From Hydractinia symbiolongicarpus (Eukaryota > Cnidaria > Hydrozoa > Anthoathecata > Hydractiniidae), in contig NC_079876.1 in assembly GCF_029227915.1 (NCBI RefSeq), forward strand, positions 3,226,001-3,290,000: 64,000 bases of DNA, read 5' to 3'. The notes under the pieces were generated by a model, which was given only the letters and a program-made list of their open reading frames with translations, ran no database searches and had not been told where the DNA came from. The translations under genes were made by a program, and so were the position numbers. Positions 24,510 through 36,300 of the stretch are shown piece by piece (within the stretch, counting starts at the first letter, position 1; the number at the start of each line of letters is the position of its first letter).

Positions 24510-25700
24510 TTAAATTATTTTTTTACCACTAAAACGCATGAGACTTGTAGTTTTCAAAAATGTTTTCATTTTTGATGAGACGCTGAATAAAAGAAGTTTA
24601 ATCGCCGGTAAACGAAAACCTGCGATTTCCCGTAAATCCTGGGCTCGGCCCGTATAGTCAAAAGTATACAAAGAAAGTACCCAGGGAGTAAACTCATTTC
24701 CCAAACGATTTTTTAAATTATTATTTCACCACCAAAGCCCATGAGACTTGTAGTTTTTAAAAATGTTTTCATTTTCGATGAGAGGCTGAATAAAAGAAGT
24801 TTAATCGCCGGCAAACGAAAACCCGCGATTTCCCGTAAATCCCGGACTCGGCCCGTATAGTTAAAAGTATACAAGGAAAGTACCCAGTGAGTAAACTCAT
24901 TTCCCGAACGAATTTTTAAATGATTTTTTCACCACTAAAACGTATGAGACTTGTAGTTTTCAAAAATGTTTTCATTTTTGATGAGACGCTGAATAAAAGA
25001 AGTTTAATCGCCGGCAAACGAAAACCTGCGATTTCCCGTAAATCCCGGACTCAGCCCGTATAGTCAAAAGTATACAAAGAAAGTACCCAGGGAGTAAACT
25101 CATTTCCCAAACGATTTTTTAAATTATTATTTCACCACTAAAGCCCATGAGACTTGTAGTTTTTAAAAATGTTTTCATTTTTGATGAGACGCTTAATAAA
25201 AGAAGTTTAATCGCCGGCAAACTAAAACCCACAATTTCCCGTAAATCCCGGTCTCGGCCCGTATAGTCAAAAGTATACAAGGAAAGTACCCAGTGAGTAA
25301 ACTCATTTCCCTAACGAATTTTTAAATTATTTTTTTACCACTAAAACGCATGAGACTTGTAGTTTTCAAAAATGTTTTCATTTTTGATGAGACGCTGAAT
25401 AAAAGAAGTTTAATCGCCGGCAAACGAAAACCTGCGATTTCCCGTAAATCCCGGACTCGGCCCGTATAGTCAAAAGTATACAAAGAGAGTACCAAGGGTG
25501 TAAACTCATTTCCCGAACGATTTTTTAAATTATTTTTTCACCACTAAAACGCATGAGACTTGTAGTTTTCAAAAAAGTTTTCATTTTTGATGAGACGCTG
25601 AATAAAAGAAGTTTAATCGCCGGCAAACGAAAACCTGCGATTTCCCGTAAATCCCGGACTCGGCCCGAATAGTCAAAAGTATACAAAGAAAGTACCCAGG
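24510..25700 (+). repeat. HOR copy 3, partial (about 6 monomers)
   Basis: Continues the 1,421-bp HOR until about 25700. There the sequence reads CATTTCCCTAACGAATTTTT instead of the CATTTCCCAAACGATTTTTT seen at the corresponding place near 24290, and the HOR is left. One private change is CGCTTAATAAAAG near 25191 where copy 2 has CGCTGAATAAAAG. Confidence 0.82.
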
Positions 25701-28380
25701 GAGTAAACTCATTTCCCTAACGAATTTTTAAATTATTTTTTCACCACTAAAACGCATGAGACTTGTAGTTTTCAAAAATGTTTTCATTTTTGATGAGACG
25801 CTGAATAAAAGAAGTTTAATCGCCGGCAAACGAAAACCTGCGATTTCCCGTAAATCCCGGACTCGGCCCGTATAGTCAAAAGTATACAAAGAAAGTACCC
25901 AGGGAGTAAACTCATTTCCCGAACGATTTTTTAAATGATTATTTCACCAGTAAAGCCCATGAGACTTGTAGTTTTTAAAAATGTTTTCATTTTTGATGAG
26001 ACGCTGAATAAAAGAAGTTTAATCGCCGGCAAACTAAAACCCACAATTTCCCGTAAATCCCGGTCTCGGCCCGTATAGTCAAAAGTATACAAGGAAAGTA
26101 CCCAGTGAGTAAACTCATTTCCCTAACGAATTTTTAAATTATTTTTTTACCACTAAAACGCATGAGACTTGTAGTTTTCAAAAATGTTTTCATTTTTGAT
26201 GAGACGCTGAATAAAAGAAGTTTAATCGCCGGCAAACGAAAACCTGCGATTTCCCGTAAATCCCGGACTCGGCCCGTATAGTCAAAAGTATACAAAGAGA
26301 GTACCAAGGGTGTAAACTCATTTCCCGAACGATTTTTTAAATTATTTTTTCACCACTAAAACGCATGAGACTTGTAGTTTTCAAAAAAGTTTTCATTTTT
26401 GATGAGACGCTGAATAAAAGAAGTTTAATCGCCGGCAAACAAAAACCTGCGATTTCCCGTAAATCCCGGACTCGGCCCGAATAGTCAAAAGTATACAAAG
26501 AAAGTACCCAGGGAGTAAACTCATTTCCCTAACGAATTTTTAAATTATTTTTTCACCACTAAAACGCATGAGACTTGTAGTTTTCAAAAATGTTTTCATT
26601 TTTGATGAGACGCTGAATAAAAGAAGTTTAATAGCTGGCAAACGAAAACCTGCGATTTCCCGTAAATCCCGGACTCGGCCCGTATAGTCAAAAGTATACA
26701 AAGAGAGTACCAAGGGTGTAAACTCATTTCCCGAACGATTTTTTAAATTATTTTTTCACCACTAAAACGCATGAGACTTGTAGTTTTCAAAAAAGTTTTC
26801 ATTTTTGATGAGACGCTGAATAAAAGAAGTTTAATCGCCGGCAAACGAAAACCTACGATTTCCCGTAAATCCCGGACTCGGCCCGTATAGTCAAAAGTAT
26901 ACAAAGAAAGTACCCAGGGAGTAAACTCATTTCCCGAACGATTTTTTAAATGATTATTTCACCAGTAAAGCCCATGAGACTTGAAGTTTTTAAAAATGTT
27001 TTCATTTTTGATGAGAAGCTGAATAAAAGAAGTTTAATCGCCGGCAAACGAAAACCCGCAATTTCCCGTAAATCCCGGACTCTGCCCGTATAGTCAAAAG
27101 TATACAAAGAAGGTACCCAGGGTGTAAACTCATTTCCCGAACGATTTTTTAAATTACTATTTCACCACTAAAGCCCATGAGACTTGTAGTTTTTAAAAAT
27201 GTTTTCATTTTTGATGAGACGCTGAATAAAAGAAGTTTAATCGCCGGCAAGCGAAAACCTGCGATTTCCAGTAAATCCCGGACTCTGCCCGTGTAGTCAA
27301 AAGTATACAAAGAGAGTACCCAGGGTGTAAACTCATTTCCCGAACGATTTTTTAAATTATTTTTTTACCACTAAAAAGCATGAGACTTGTAGTTTTCAAA
27401 AATGTTTTCATTTTTGATGAGACGCTGAATAAAAGAAGTTTAATCGCCGGCAAACGAAAACCTGCGATTTCCCGTAAATTCCGGACTCGGCCCGTATAGT
27501 CAAAAGTATACAAAGAGAGTACCCAGGGTGTAAACTCATTTCCGTAACGATTTTTTAAATTATTTTTTCACCACTAAAACGCATGAGACTTGTAGTTTTC
27601 AAAAATGTTTTCATTTTTGATGAGACGCTGAATAAAATAAGTTTAATCGCCGGCAAACTAAAACCTGCGATTTCCCATAAATCCCGGACTCGGCCCGTAT
27701 AGTCAAAAGTATACAAAGAAAGTACCCAGGGAGTAAACTCATTTCCCAAACGATTTTTTAAATGATTATTTCACCAGTAAAGCCCATGAGACTTATAGTT
27801 TATAAAAATGTGTTCATTTTTGATGAGACGCTGAATAAAAGAAGTTTAATCGCCGGCAAACGAAAACCCGCAATTTCCCGTAAATCCCGGTCTCGGCCCG
27901 TATAGTCAAACGTATACAAGGAAAGTACCCAGTGAGTAAACTCATTTCCCTAACGAATTTTTAAATTATTTTTTCACCATTAAAACGCATGAGACTTGTA
28001 GTTTTCAAAAATGTTTTCATTTTTGATGAGACGCTGAATAAAAGAAGTTTAATCGCTGGCAAACGAAAACCTGCGATTTCCTGTAAATCCCGGACTCGGC
28101 CCGTATAGTCAAAAGTATACAAAGAAGGTACCCAGGGTGTAAACTCATTTCCCGAACGATTTTTTAAATTATTATTTCACCACTAAAGCCCATGAGACTT
28201 GTAGTTTTTAAAAATGTTTTCATTTTTGATGAGACGCTGAATAAAAGAAGTTTAATCGCCGGCAAACGAAAACCTGCGATTTCCAGTCAATCCCGGACTC
28301 GGCCCGTATAGTCAAAAGTATACAAAGAGAGTACCCAGGGTGTAAACTCATTTCCCGAACGATTTTTTAATTTTTTTTTT
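25701..28380 (+). repeat. Satellite block containing the near-copy of the window start
   Basis: 26163 to about 26990 matches 1 to about 830, and about 27360 to 28165 matches about 1200 to 2200, one monomer being absent here relative to the window start. The missing unit corresponds to the region where 27060-27090 passes from GCAATTTCCCGTAAATCCC directly to GGACTCTGCCCG, a hybrid of two monomers found separately at 890-1130. The block also shares ACCAAGGG and GGCCCGAATAG types with the preceding HOR, so it joins the two families. Confidence 0.8.
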
Positions 28381-28802
28381 TCACCACTAAAACGCATGAG
28401 ACTTGTTGTTTTTAAAAATGTTTTCATTTTTGATGAGACGCTGAATAAAAGAAGTTTAATCGCCGGCAAACGAAAACCCGCAATTTCCCGTAAATCCCGG
28501 TCTCGGCCCGTATAGTCAAACGTATACAAGGAAAGTACCCAGTGAGTAAACTCATTTCCCTAACGAATTTTTAAATTGTTTTTTCACCATTAAAACGCAT
28601 GAGACTTGTAGTTTTCAAAAATGTTTTCATTTTTGATGAGACGCTGAATAAAAGAAGTTTAATCGCTGGCAAACGAAAACCTGCGATTTCCTGTAAATCC
28701 CGGACTCGGCCCGTATAGTCAAAAGTATACAAAGAAGGTACCCAGGGTGTAAACTCATTTCCCGAACGATTTTTTAAATTATTATTTCACCACTAAAGCC
28801 CA
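28381..28802 (+). repeat. Two linking monomers, CGTATACAAGG and GCTGGC types
   Basis: Repeats the pair seen at 27790-28190 (monomer with GTCAAACGTATACAAGG, then monomer with GCTGGC and CCTGTAAATCC). A run of T residues just upstream (about 28368-28380) makes the preceding unit long enough to keep one minus-strand frame open across two monomers (28287-28529). This is a spurious frame. Confidence 0.7.
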
Positions 28803-29005
28803 TGAGACTTGTAGTTTTCAGAAATCTTTTCATTTTTGATGAGACGCTTAATGAAAGTGGTTTAATCGCCGGCAAACGAAAACCTGAGATTTCCCGTAAA
28901 TCCAGGACTCGGCCCGTATATTCAAAAGTATACATAGAAAATACCCAGGGTGTAAACTCATTTCTCGAACGATTTTTTAAATTATTTTTTCACCACTAAA
29001 ACGCA
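28803..29005 (+). repeat. Marker monomer CAGAAATCTTTTC (representative)
   Basis: This distinctive monomer type combines CAGAAATCTTTTC, CTTAATGAAAGTGG, AATCCAGGACTCGG, ACATAGAAAATACCC and TTTCTCGAACG. It occurs at 18856 (early form), 28803, 30224, 37546, 38763, 40792, 41805, 43631, 49808 and 51634. Spacings between neighbours within blocks are 1421, 1217, 2029, 1013, 1826 and 1826 bp, that is 7, 6, 10, 5, 9 and 9 monomers. It is therefore a good anchor for reading HOR structure. Confidence 0.85.
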
Positions 29006-30223
29006 TGAGAATTGTAGTTTTCAAAAATGTTTTCATTTTTGATGAGACGCTGAATAAAAGAAGTTTAATCGCCGGCAAACGAAAACCTGCGATTTCCCGT
29101 AAATCCCGGACTCGGCCCGTATAGTCAAAAGTATACAAAGAAAGTACCCAGGGAGTAAACTCATTTCCCAAACGATTTTTTAAATTATTATTTTACCACT
29201 AAAGCCCATGAGACTTGTAGTTTTTAAAAATGTTTTCATTTTTGATGAGACGCTGAATAAAAGAAGTTTAATCGCCGGCAAACGAAAACCCGCGATTTCC
29301 CGTAAATCCCGGTCTCGGCCCGTATAATCAAAAGTATACAAAGAAAATACCCAGGGTGTAAACTCATTTCCGGAACGATTTTTTAAATTATCTTTTCACC
29401 ACTAAAACGCATGAGACTTGTAGTTTTTAAAAATGTTTTCATTTTTGATGAGACGCTGAATAAAAGAAGTTTAATCGCCGGCAAACGAAAACCTGCGATT
29501 TCCCGTAAATCCCGGACTCGGCCCGTATAGTCAAAAGTATACAAAGAAAGTACCCAGGGAGTAAACTCTTTTCCCAAACGATTTTTTAAATTATTATTTT
29601 ACCACTAAATCCCATGAGACTTGTAGTTTTTAAAAATGTTTTCATTTTTGATGAGACGCTGAATAAAAGAAGTTTAATCGCCGGCAAACGAAAACCCGCG
29701 ATTTCCCGTAAATCCCGGTCTCGGCCCGTATAGTCAAAAGTATACAAAGAAAGTACCCAGGGTGTAAACTCATTTCCGTAACGATTTTTTAATTTATTTT
29801 TTCACCACTAAAACGCATGAGACTTGTAGTTTTCAAAAATGTTTTCATTTTTGATAAGACGCTGAATGAAAGAAGTTTAATCGCCGGCAAACGAAAATCT
29901 GCGATTTCCCGTAAATCCCGGACTCGGTCCGTATAGTCAAAAGTATACAAAGAAAGTACCCAGGGAGTAAACTCATTTCCCAAACGATTATTTAAATTAT
30001 TATTTCACCACTAAAGCCCATGAGACTTGTAGTTTTTAAAAATGTTTTCATTTTTGATGAGACGCTGAATAAAAGAAGTTTAATCGCCGGCAAACGAAAG
30101 CCTGCGATTTCCCGTAAATCCCGGACTCGGCCCGTATATTTAAAAGTATACAAGGAAAGTACCCAGGGAGTAAACTCATTTCCCGAACGATTTTTTAAAT
30201 TATTTTTTCACCACTAAAATGCA
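28803..30223 (+). repeat. 7-monomer HOR (1,421 bp), copy 1
   Basis: Starts with the marker monomer CAGAAATCTTTTC / CTTAATGAAAGTGG / AATCCAGGACTCGG / ACATAGAAAATACCC / TTTCTCGAACG, then the GAGAATTGTAG monomer, and so on. It is repeated at offset 1,421 by 30224-31644. In the marker monomer the usual GTATAG is GTATATTC near 28917, so the plus-strand ATG frame (28802-28999) runs to 65 codons instead of 39. An older relative of this block lies at 18856-20040. Confidence 0.85.
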
Positions 30224-31644
30224 TGAGACTTGTAGTTTTCAGAAATCTTTTCATTTTTGATGAGACGCTTAATGAAAGTGGTTTAATCGCCGGCAAACGA
30301 AAACCTGCGATTTCCCGTTAATCCAGGACTCGGCCCGTATAGTAAAAAGTATACATAGAAAATACCCAGGGTGTAAACTCATTTCTCGAACGATTTTTTA
30401 AATTATTTTTTCACCACTAAAACGCATGAGAATTGTAGTTTTCAAAAATGTTTTCATTTTTGATGAGACGCTGAATAAAAGAAGTTTAATCGCCGGCAAA
30501 CGAAAACCTGCGATTTCCCGTAAATCCCGGACTCGGCCCGCATAGTCAAAAGTATACAAAGAAAGTACCCAGGGAGTAAACTCATTTCCCAAACGATTTT
30601 TTAAATTATTATTTTACCACTAAAGCCCATGAGACTTGTAGTTTTTAAAAATGTTTTCATTTTTGATGAGACACTGAATAAAAGAAGTTTAATCGCCGGC
30701 AAACGAAAACCCGCGATTTCCCGTAAATCCCGGTCTCGGCCCGTATAGTCAAAAGTATACAAAGAAAATACCCAAGGTGTAAACTCATTTCCGGAACGAT
30801 TTTTTAAATTATCTTTTCACCACTAAAACGCATGAGACTTGTAGTTTTTAAAAATGTTTTCATTTTTGATGAGACGCTGAATAAAAGAAGTTTAATCGCC
30901 GGCAAACGAAAACCTGCGATTTCCCGTAAATCCCGGACTCGGCCCGTATAGTCAAAAGTATACAAAGAAAGTACCCAGGGAGTAAACTCATTTCCCAAAC
31001 GATTTTTTAAATTATTATTTTACCACTAAATCCCATGAGACTTGTAGTTTTTAAAAATGTTTTCATTTTTGATGAGACGCTGAATAAAAGAAGTTTAATC
31101 GCCGGCAAACGAAAACCCGCGATTTCCCGTAAATCCCGGTCTCGGCCCGTATAGTCAAAAGTATACAAAGAAAGTAACCAGGGTGTAAACTCATTTCCGT
31201 AACGATTTTTTAATTTATTTTTTCACCACTAAAACGCATGAGACTTGTAGTTTTCAAAAATGTTTTCATTTTTGATGAGACGCTGAATAAAAGAAGTTTA
31301 ATCGCCGGCAAACGAAAACCTGCGATTTCCCGTAAATCCCGGACTCGGTCCGTATATTCAAAAGTATACAAAGAAAGTACCCAGGGAGTAAGCTCATTTC
31401 CCAAACGATTATTTAAATTATTATTTCACCACTAAAGCCCATGAGACTTGTAGTTTTTAAAAATGTTTTCATTTTTGATGAGACGCTGAATAAAAGAAGT
31501 TTAATCGCCGGCAAACGAAAGCCTGCGATTTCCCGTAAATCCCGGACTCGGCCCGTATATTCAAAAGTATACAAGGAAAGTACCCAGTGAGTAAACTCAT
31601 TTCCCGAACGAAATTTTAAATTATTTTTTTACCACTATAACGCA
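30224..31644 (+). repeat. 7-monomer HOR (1,421 bp), copy 2
   Basis: Tandem copy of 28803-30223, same order and spacing (frames at 28977, 29383 and 29789 recur at 30398, 30804 and 31210). Differences are single bases, for example GGCCCGCATAG near 30538 and GAGACACTG near 30669. After 31645 the HOR ends: the next monomer has CAGAAATGTTTTCATC rather than CAGAAATCTTTTC. Confidence 0.85.
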
Positions 31645-32260
31645 TGAGACTTGTAGTTTTCAGAAATGTTTTCATCTTTGATGAGACGCTGAATAAAAGT
31701 AGTTTAATCGCGGGCAAACGAAAACCTGCGATTTCCAGTAAATCCCGGACTCGGCCCGTATAGTCAAAAGTATACAAAGAAAGTACCCGGGGTGTAAACT
31801 CATTTCCCGAACGATTTTTTAAATTATTATTTCACCACTAAATCCCATGAGACTTGTAGTTTTTAAAAATGTTTTCATTTTTGATGAGACGCTGAATAAA
31901 AGTAGTTTAATTGCCGGCAAACGAAAACCCGCGACTTCCCGTAAATCCCGGATTCGGCCCGTATAGTCAAAAGTATACAAAGAAAGTATACAAAGAAAGT
32001 ACCCAGGAAGTAAACTCATTTCCGAAACGATTTTTACAATTATTTTTTCACCACTAAAACGCATGAGACTTGTAGTTTTTAAAAATGTTTTCATCTTTGA
32101 TGAGACGCTGAATAAAAGTAGTTTAATTGCCGGCAAACGAAAACCCGCGACTTCCCGTAAATCCCGGACTCGGCCCGTAAAGTCAAAAGTATACAAAGAA
32201 AGTACCCAGGGAGTAAACTCATTTCCCGAACGATTTTTTAATTTTTTTTCTCACCACTAA
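31645..32260 (+). repeat. Three monomers, one with a 13-bp internal duplication
   Basis: Near 31973-31998 the segment AGTATACAAAGAA is present twice in tandem, so GTATAC occurs at 31973 and again at 31986. Adding 13 to 203 gives 216 bp, a multiple of three. This is why a minus-strand frame (31819-32196) stays open across two monomers and encodes the same peptide twice. Both neighbours share CATCTTTGATGAG and GCGACTTCCCG variants. Confidence 0.85.
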
Positions 32261-33050
32261 AACGAATGAGACTTGTAGTTTTCAAAAATGTTTTCATTTT
32301 TGATGAGACGCTTAATGAAAGAAGTTTAATCGCCGGCAAACGAAAACCCGCAATTTCCCGTAAATCCCGGGCTTGGCCCGTATAGTCGAATGTATACAAA
32401 GAAAGTACCCTGTGAGTAAACTCATTTCCAGAACGATTTTTTCAATTATATTTTCACCACTAAAACGCATAAGACTAGTAGTTTTCAAAAATGTTTTCAT
32501 TTCTGATGAGACGCTGAATAAAAGAAGTTTAATCGCCGGCAAACGAAAACCCGAGATTTCCCGTAAATCCCGGGCTTGGCCCGTATAGTCAAAAGCATAC
32601 AAACTTAGTACCCAGGGAGTAAACTCATTTCCCGAACGATTTTTTCAATTATTTTTTCACCACTAAAACGAATGAGACTTGTAGTTTTCAAAAATGTTTT
32701 CATTTTTGATGAGACGCTTAATGAAAGAAGTTTAATCGCCGGCAAACGAAAACCCGCAATTTCCCGTAAATCCCGGGCTTGGCCCGTATAGTCGAATGTA
32801 TACAAAGAAAGTACCCTGTGAGTAAACTCATTTCCAGAACGATTTTTTCAATTATATTTTCACCACTAAAACGCATAAGACTAGTAGTTTTCAAAAATGT
32901 TTTCATTTCTGATGAGACGCTGAATAAAAGAAGTTTAATCGCCGGCAAACGAAAACCCGAGATTTCCCGTAAATCCCGGGCTTGGCCCGTATAGTCAAAA
33001 GCATACAAACTTAGTACCCAGGGAGTAAACTCATTTCCCGAACGATTTTT
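32261..33050 (+). repeat. Tandem duplication of a 406-bp dimer
   Basis: About 32261-32660 and 32667-33050 look identical at offset 406. Both hold an AACGAATGAG / CTTAATGAAAGAAG / CCCGGGCTTGG / GTCGAATGTATAC / ACCCTGTGAG monomer, then a GCATAAGACTAGTAG / CATTTCTGATG / CCCGAGATTTCCC / AAAGCATACAAACTTAG monomer. The short frames on both strands are the same in the two copies. The second copy leaves the pattern near 33050 with TTAATTTATTTTTTCACCAC. Confidence 0.87.
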
Positions 33051-36000
33051 TAATTTATTTTTTCACCACTGAAACGCATGAGACTTGTAGTTTTCAAAAT
33101 TGTTTTCATTTTTCATGAGACGCTGAATAAAAGAAGTTTAATCGCCGGCAAACGAAATCCTGCGATTTCCCGTAAATCCCGGATTCGGACCGTATAGTCA
33201 AAAGTATACAAAGAAAGTACCCAGGGAGTAAACTAATTTCCCAAACGATTTTTTAAATTATTATTTCACCACTAAAGCCCATGAGACTTGTAGTTTTTAA
33301 AAATGTTTTCATTTTTGATGAGACGCTGAATAAAAGAAGTTTAATTGCCAGCAAACGAAAACCTGCGATTTCCCGTAAATCCCGGGCTTGGCCCGTATAA
33401 TCGAATGTATACAAAGAAAGTACCCAGGGAGTAAACTCATTTCCCGAACGATTTTTTAATTTTTTTTCTCACCACTAAAACGAATGAGACTTGTAGTTTT
33501 CAAAAATGTTTTCATTTTTGATGAGACGCTTAATGAAAGAAGTTTAATCGCCGGCAAACGAAAACCCGCGATTTCCCGTAAATCCCGGGCTTGGCCCGTA
33601 TAGTCGAATGTATACAAAGAAAGTACCCTGTGAGTAAACTCATTTCCAGAACGATTTTTTAAATTATTATTTCACCACTAAATCCCATGAGACTTGTAGT
33701 TTTTAAAAATGTTTTCATCTTTGATGAGACGCTGAATAAAAGTAGTTTAATTGCCGGCAAACGAAAACCCGCGACTTCCCGTAAATTCCCGGACTCGGCC
33801 CGTATAGTCAAAAGTATACAAAGAAAGTACCCAGGGAGTAAACTCATTTCCGAAACGATTTTTTCAATTATTTTTTCACCACTAAAACGCATGAGACTTG
33901 CAGTTTTCAAAAATGTTTTCATTTTTGATGACACGCTTAATAAAAGAAGTTTAATCGCCGGCAAACGAAATCCTGCGATTGCCCGTAAATCCCGGGCTTG
34001 GCCCGTATAGTCCAATGTATACAAAGAAAGTACCCTGTGAGTAAACTCATTTCCAGAGCGATTTTTTCAATTATTTTTTCACCACTAAAACGCATAAGAC
34101 TTGTAGTTTTCAAAAATGTTTTCATTTCTGATGAGACGCTGAATAAAAGAAGTTTAATCACCGGCAAACAAAAACCCGAGATTTCCCGTAAATCCCGGGC
34201 TTGGCCCGTATAGTCAAAAGCATACAAAGTTAGTACCCAGGGAGTAAACTCATTTCCCAAACGATTTTTTAATTTATTTTCTCACCACTGAAACGCATGA
34301 GACTTGTAGTTTTCAAAAATGTTTTCTTTTTTCATGAGACGCTGAATAAAAGAAGTTTAATCGCCGGCAAACGAAAACCTGCGATTTCCCGTAAATCCCG
34401 GATTCGGCCCGTATAGTCAAAAGTATACAAAGAAAGTACCCAGGGAGTAAACTAATTCCCCAAACGATTTTTTAAATTATTATTTCACCACTAAAGCCCA
34501 TGAGACTTGTAGTTTTTAAAAATGTTTTCATTTTTGATGAGACGCTGAATAAAAGAAGTTTAATTGCCAGCAAACGAAAACCTGCGATTTCCCGTAAATC
34601 CCGGACTCGGCCCGTATAGTCAAAAGTATACAAAAAAGTACCCTAGGGAGTAAACTCATTTCCCGAACGATTTTTTAAATTATTTTTTCACCACTAAAAC
34701 GCATAAGACTTGTAGTTTTCAGAAATGTTTTCATTTTTGATGAGACGCTTAATGAAAGTGGTTTAATCGCCGGCAAACGAAAACCTGCGATTTCCCGGAA
34801 ATCCCGGGCTTGGCCCGTGTAGTCAAATGTATACAAAGAAAGTACCCTGTGAGTAAACTCATTTCCAAAACGATTTTTTAAATTAACTTTTCACCACTAA
34901 AACGCATGAGACTTGTAGTTTTCAAAAATGTTTTCATTTTTGATGAGACGCTGAATAAAAGAAGTTTAATCGCCGGCAAACGAAAACCTGCGATTTCCCG
35001 TAAATCCCGGACTCGGCCCGTATATTTAAAAGTATACAAAGAAAGTACCCAGGGTGTAAACTCATTTCCCGAACTATTTTTTAAATTATTATTTCACCAC
35101 TAAAGCCCATGAGACTTGTAGTTTTTAAAAATGTTTCCATTTTTGATGAGACGCTGAATAAAAGAAGTTTAATCGCCGGCAAACGAAAACCCGCGACTTC
35201 CCGTAAATCCCGGACTCGGCCCGTATAGTCAAAAGTATACAAAGAAAGTACCCAGGGAGTAAACTCATTTCCCGAACGATTTTTTAAATTATATTTTCAC
35301 CACTAAAACGCATGAGACTTGTAGTTTTCAAAAATGTTTTCATTTTTGATGAGACGCTGAATGAAAGAAGTTTAATCGCCGGCAAACGAAAACTTGCGAT
35401 TTCCCGTAAATCCCGGACTCGGCCCGTATAGTCAAAAGTATACAAAGAAAGTACCCAGGGTGTAAACTCACTTCCCGAACGATCTTTTAAATTATTATTT
35501 CACCACTAAAGCCCATGAGACTTGTAGTTTTTAAAAATGTTTTCATTTTTGATGAGACGCTGAATAAAAGACGTTTAATCGCCGGCAAACGAAAACCCGC
35601 CATTTCCCGTAAACCCTGGAGTCGGCCCGTATAATCAAAAGTATACAAAGAAAGTACCCAGGAAGTAAACTCATTTCCCTAACGATTTTTTAAATTATTT
35701 TTTCACCACTAAAACGCATGACACTTGTAGTTTTTAAAAATGATTTCATTTTTGATGAGACGCTGAATAAAAGAAGTTTAATCGCCGATAAACGAAAACC
35801 CGCAATTTCCCGTAAATCCCGGACTCGGCCCGTATAGTCAAAAGTATACAAAGAAAGTACCCAGGTTGTAAACTCATTTCCCGAACGATTTTTTAAATTA
35901 TTATTTCACCACAAAAGCCCATGAGACTTGTAGTTTTTAAAAATGTTTTCATTTTTGATAAGACGCTGAATAAAAGAAGTTTAAACGCCGGCAAACGAAA

Positions 36001-36300
36001 ACCCGCGACTTCCCGTAAATCCCGGACTCGGCCCATATAGTCAAAAGTATACAAAGAAAGTACCCAGGGAGTAAACTCATTTCCCGAACGATTTTTCAAA
36101 AATATTTTTTCACCACTAAAACGCATGAGACTTGTAGTTTTCAAAAATGTTTTCAATTTTGATGAGACGCTGAATAAAAGAAGTTTAATCGCCGGCAAAC
36201 GAAAACCTGCGATTTCCCGTAAATCCCGGACTCGGCCCGTATAGTCAAAAGTATACAAAGAAAGTACCCAGGGAGTAAACTCATTTCCCAAACGATTTTT
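33051..36300 (+). repeat. Diverged mosaic of satellite monomers
   Basis: Sixteen monomers with no long internal duplication that I can see. CCCGGGCTTGG / GTCGAATG monomers mix with CCCGGACTCGG monomers. Local relatives include 33470-33655 (like 32270-32450) and about 35716-36290, with CATTTTTGATAAG and GTTTAAACGCC, which resembles 58430-58980 and 63076-63470. Two units near 35100 have TGTTTCCATTTTTG, a variant shared with 48110, 48820, 56320, 60870 and 62690. A long tail near 36098 keeps a frame open across two monomers (35893-36291). Confidence 0.75.

Noticed and set aside
33687-34010. 107-codon plus-strand frame
   Set aside because: An extra base (AAATTCCCGG near 33785) shifts the normal 39-codon frame past its stop into another frame and then into the next monomer. 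It is a frame accident in satellite DNA.
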